Under the pieces are notes generated by a model. It was not told where the DNA came from. It worked only from the letters and a program-made list of their open reading frames with translations, and made no database searches. Positions 17,005 through 19,357 of a stretch of DNA of 19,357 bases are shown here, one piece after another. The stretch covers positions 1 to 19,357 of the forward strand of contig NZ_JAUHLI010000028.1 in assembly GCF_036325985.1 (NCBI RefSeq). Direction: 5' to 3'. Within the stretch, counting starts at the first letter, position 1, and each line of letters opens with the position of its first letter. The position numbers were made by a program, and so were the translations under genes. This stretch comes from Alkalimonas cellulosilytica. GTDB lineage: Bacteria > Pseudomonadota > Gammaproteobacteria > Enterobacterales > Alteromonadaceae.

Positions 17005-18650
17005 CCAGCCATCGGCTGTGCGCGTGTTTTGGTTGCCAACTCAGGGTGTTTGCTGATGAGTGTGCGGTAGTATTTTTTGTAACGCTCCTGGTTGGTAATG
17101 CTTAACTCACTTTGTTCAATCAAAGCTATGGCTTGCCTGGCGGGCTTCATGGTTTCTGCTGTCAAACCGGTCCCTTTGCTCATGGCCTGCAGCATATTTA
17201 GCGCAATTACCGGATTGCTGGGCATAAACTGAAAAGCCTCGTGGAATAGTTCACTGGCCCGGCCATAGTGTCCATGTTGATATGCTTCTGAGGCTTCCAG
17301 GTTGATGGTTTTTATTTTATCTTTCAGTTCCTGGTGCCGGTTTTGTTCCATCTTCAGCATGAGCTGCTGGGTTTCGGTTAGGAAGTCATCTTTGGCCAGG
17401 TGGCGGCGCATTTCTTCAATGTAATACTCGCTTTCATACAAATCACCAATTTCGAAATAGGCTTTGGCGGCATCCATGCAGCTGTCTATGGTGAGCTTTT
17501 TACTTTTCAAACCAGTAATGCCATGGATGAGTTCCTTTGCTTCGGCCAATTGTCCTTTGGCTGCCAGGATTCGGCCTCGAACCAACTGGACCTCCTGTTG
17601 CACCAGAGCCTCATTAAATCGCTTGCTCAGTCCTGTGACTAATTGGCTGGCATGTTGCAATTGAACGGCTCGTTCCATGACCGATTTTGTTTGTGCGAGA
17701 TCAATTAAAGCCCGGGCTTGATTAAGGTAATTATCCGCGGTGTCATGAATAGAGTGGCGTGCAGCAGCCACCAATTTGCTATGGATACGCGCTGCAGCCT
17801 CTTTATCTCCGATGATACTGGTTAAATTACTCAAGGTTTGCTGGCGGGTAATGTTCTTTGGCGACAATAAAGCGGCCTCTGTCAAGGTATCGCATGCCCG
17901 CTGAAAGCGGTTTTGTTTGACCAGCAGGCGTGACAGCCAGTCCAGAGTTTCTACCTTGGTTTCATCAAACTGGGTTAAATCAACCAACTCCAGTTCACTG
18001 TCCTCCCAACGTTCCTGCCGGAAGCCTGCAATGGCGTAACCCAGCCTGGCCCAAGGGTAGTTCTTATTTTCTTTGAGCGTCCGGTAGTAGTTTTCAGCCT
18101 TTTTATAGGCTTTCGTTTGCAGCAGCAACTCACCTTTTAAACGGTAGGTTGTCTGGTTGAGCTCAGGTTTCGCCTGCAATGCTTTGTCGCATTCGGCAAT
18201 CGCAAGCGCGTAATCCTGCTCAGCAATGGCCAGATAAATTTTACGCAGTGCAATCTTGGTTTTAACCATGCGCACAATACGTTCTTCCAGCACCGGGTAG
18301 CTAAATGGCTTTAACAGGTAATCGTCTGGTTGCAGTTCAATCATACCATGGACAATTTTGCGCTGGCTCTCGGCACTGATGATCATAAAACAGCACAACG
18401 GACTAATGAGCTCTTGCTGTTTTAATGCCTCAAAGAGTTGATAGCCATCTTTGCAGTCGCCCAGGTTAAAATCGCAGAGGATAAAATCGAATGGGATCTC
18501 ATAGCACTTCTTTAATGCTTCGGTAGAGTTTCGTGCCAGGTGAATGGCTTCAAAGCCCATGGTTTGAAGCATGCTCTTAATTGTAGCTCGAACTGGAGCA
18601 CAGTCTTCAACTATCATGACTTGTTTGCAACGGAAAAAGGATGGATCCAT
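17001..18650 (-). CDS. Orphan response regulator with TPR-like C-terminal region
   Basis: Protein of 549 residues. Residues 8-125 form a CheY-like receiver: acidic pair in VEDCAP (Glu15, Asp16), phospho-acceptor Asp60 in LCDFNLGD, conserved Ser92 in IISAES, and Lys114 in YLLKPFS, so all phosphorylation residues are present. The rest, about 130-545, is helical with tetratricopeptide-like units, for example YALAIAECDKALQAKPEL, AYKKAENYYRTL and YGRASELFHEAFQFMPSN. No DNA-binding, GGDEF, EAL or enzymatic domain is visible, so output is probably through protein binding. No histidine kinase is encoded nearby. The start is the ATG at 18650 with weak GAG upstream; a TTG directly before it is possible. 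It looks more AT-rich than the metabolic operons. Function not recognised. Confidence 0.9.
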   Translation of the reverse strand: MDPSFFRCKQVMIVEDCAPVRATIKSMLQTMGFEAIHLARNSTEALKKCYEIPFDFILCDFNLGDCKDGYQLFEALKQQELISPLCCFMIISAESQRKIVHGMIELQPDDYLLKPFSYPVLEERIVRMVKTKIALRKIYLAIAEQDYALAIAECDKALQAKPELNQTTYRLKGELLLQTKAYKKAENYYRTLKENKNYPWARLGYAIAGFRQERWEDSELELVDLTQFDETKVETLDWLSRLLVKQNRFQRACDTLTEAALLSPKNITRQQTLSNLTSIIGDKEAAARIHSKLVAAARHSIHDTADNYLNQARALIDLAQTKSVMERAVQLQHASQLVTGLSKRFNEALVQQEVQLVRGRILAAKGQLAEAKELIHGITGLKSKKLTIDSCMDAAKAYFEIGDLYESEYYIEEMRRHLAKDDFLTETQQLMLKMEQNRHQELKDKIKTINLEASEAYQHGHYGRASELFHEAFQFMPSNPVIALNMLQAMSKGTGLTAETMKPARQAIALIEQSELSITNQERYKKYYRTLISKHPELATKTRAQPMAG

Positions 18651-18686
18651 CAACAGCTCGACTTACAGTACATTGTCAACTTTTTC

Positions 18687-18713
18687 ATCATAGTGCGCGC
18701 TTACATCGGTAAA
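18687..18713 (-). promoter_or_regulatory. Possible promoter of the response regulator gene
   Basis: On the minus strand TATGAT (18687-18692, five of six matches) stands 15 bases after TTTACC (18708-18713). The spacer is short, so this is a candidate only. It would give a leader of about 30 bases. Confidence 0.35.
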
Positions 18714-18807
18714 GTAAAGGATGTCCCAATATGGTTGACAGCGCGGGAAAGGGATCGAAATTTAGACTAAGCTCGTATACAGCTTGGACATAACGCAGGA
18801 GGCTGCT

Positions 18808-19122
18808 ATGAACTATCACAGAATTGAGCATTTAAATCGTCAGGATGTCCATATTGATGAACTCGTCATCCATTCTTTTGAGATGGGGCTTTATTTAGCT
18901 GAAGTTGATTTTGACAACCGTAAAGCTTTTATCATCGATGATGAAACCGGACGGCCTAAAAAATTTCACAGCATGGATCAGGTTAAAGCTGCTTTTGGTG
19001 AGGCGACTATTCGTAATGCCTACCTCAGTCATCAATCCGCTTATGATGAAATGGTAGGTACCCCCGATAAAGTTGATAATACTTTAAAGGTGCCTTTGTT
19101 TGGCTCTGCAGAGCCGGGCTAA
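18808..19122 (+). CDS. DUF6482-type small protein
   Basis: A 104-residue soluble protein with no signal peptide or membrane segment. The pattern is a short helix, then IDELVIHSFEMGLYLAEV, a central IIDDETGRPKKFHSMDQVKAAF, and the characteristic SHQSAYDEMVG near residues 72-82, after which the tail looks disordered. This agrees with my memory of the DUF6482 family of small gammaproteobacterial proteins, whose function is unknown. The start is certain: AGGAGG lies 5 bases before the ATG. It is divergent from the response regulator with 157 bases between. A TTGACA at 18735-18740 lies upstream but has no good -10 at normal spacing, while TATACA at 18776-18781 has no good -35. Confidence 0.8.
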   Translation: MNYHRIEHLNRQDVHIDELVIHSFEMGLYLAEVDFDNRKAFIIDDETGRPKKFHSMDQVKAAFGEATIRNAYLSHQSAYDEMVGTPDKVDNTLKVPLFGSAEPG

Positions 19123-19130
19123 GTTTTTTT
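19102..19130 (+). terminator. Possible terminator at the end of the DUF6482-type gene
   Basis: The perfect palindrome GGCTCTG/CAGAGCC (19102-19115) lies in the last codons and is followed, after 8 bases, by seven T residues (19124-19130). The gap between stem and T-run is longer than ideal. Confidence 0.4.
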
Positions 19131-19204
19131 GCTGCCATTTTTGTCAGTTTATCAGTCTGTCTGCCGGATTTTTGTGCAAACGGTTTGTGCTTTGCTTTTT
19201 TCGC

Positions 19205-19232
19205 TTGCCTTGCTGTTGCAAGTCTCTATAAT
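19205..19232 (+). promoter_or_regulatory. Stable-RNA promoter P1 (upstream promoter of a probable rRNA operon)
   Basis: TTGCCT (19205-19210), a 16-base spacer and a perfect TATAAT (19227-19232) are followed by a GC-rich discriminator, GCCGCCC. A 16-bp spacer with a GC-rich discriminator is the mark of rRNA and tRNA promoters under ppGpp control. T-rich sequence lies upstream and could serve as an UP element. Confidence 0.75.
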
Positions 19233-19328
19233 GCCGCCCAGTCGACAGCGCGGAGGCGGTTTGAAGCCCTTCTTTGATGTACGACAAATTTTAAGTAAAG
19301 TGAACTGGAAAACTTGTTGATTTGGTGC

Positions 19329-19356
19329 TTGACTTAAAACCCTGACGCAGTAGAAT
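19329..19356 (+). promoter_or_regulatory. Stable-RNA promoter P2 (downstream promoter of a probable rRNA operon)
   Basis: TTGACT (19329-19334), a 16-base spacer and TAGAAT (19351-19356) form a strong promoter, and the GTGCTTGACT context closely resembles E. coli rrn P2. Its -10 lies 124 bases after the P1 -10, close to the P1-P2 distance in E. coli rrn operons. The window ends one base later, so the transcript itself is outside. Between the promoters (19233-19328) is leader-like sequence with a CCGCC/GGCGG stem and no credible gene. Confidence 0.75.
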
Positions 19357-19357
19357 A

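Noticed and set aside
18699..18720. TTTAC-rich stretch as a third LiuR box
   Set aside because: It shares TTTAC words with the operators but lacks the symmetric second half.
18735..18768. TTGACA plus TAGACT as a sigma-70 promoter for the DUF6482-type gene
   Set aside because: The spacer would be 22 bases and nothing better than AAATTT lies at 17 bases.
19228..19320. Short frame starting at the P1 -10 region as a gene
   Set aside because: It starts inside promoter sequence, has no conserved content and is better explained as stable-RNA leader.

Overview
The window reads as chromosomal DNA of a heterotrophic gammaproteobacterium. The gene order matches the liu and ivd branched-chain amino-acid degradation clusters known from Shewanella and relatives. 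The protein style and the mosaic intergenic repeat would fit the Rheinheimera/Alishewanella/Arsukibacterium neighbourhood, but the genus is a guess. No phage, transposase, CRISPR or tRNA gene is visible.

Layout. (1) Positions 57-8693, minus strand: a leucine/isovalerate operon in the order liuR-liuA-liuB-liuC-liuD-liuE, then a 182-bp gap holding a large palindromic repeat element, then scoA-scoB (the liuF/liuG position) and a strong terminator. (2) 8694-8964: a 271-bp divergent control region with two related 22-bp palindromes, one over each promoter, the likely LiuR operators. (3) 8965-16548, plus strand: the valine/isoleucine operon ivdA-mmsA-ivdC-ivdD-ivdE-mmsB-ivdG, closed by a hairpin terminator. 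(4) 16564-18650: a small secreted NTF2-like protein, converging on a large response regulator with a TPR-like C-terminal part. (5) 18808-19122: a DUF6482-type small protein. (6) 19205-19357: tandem promoters with the architecture of an rRNA operon (P1 and P2 about 124 bp apart). The window ends within one base of the P2 -10 box, so a stable-RNA operon probably starts just outside.

How the genes work together. After transamination and branched-chain keto-acid dehydrogenase (both encoded elsewhere), isovaleryl-CoA is processed by LiuA, LiuB/LiuD, LiuC and LiuE to acetyl-CoA and acetoacetate. ScoAB activates acetoacetate with succinyl-CoA, and the IvdA thiolase can split the acetoacetyl-CoA. The valine branch uses IvdC, IvdD, IvdE, MmsB and MmsA to reach propionyl-CoA. 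The isoleucine branch shares IvdC and IvdD, then uses IvdG and IvdA to give acetyl-CoA and propionyl-CoA. One MerR-family regulator between the two operons, with one box at each promoter, can coordinate all three pathways. Most of the window is thus a known metabolic system. The less ordinary parts are the paired operators, the mosaic palindrome splitting the liu operon, the 15-bp triplication at the liuR/liuA junction, the LiuC active-site substitution, the promoterless position of the NTF2-like gene, the orphan response regulator and the rRNA-type promoters.
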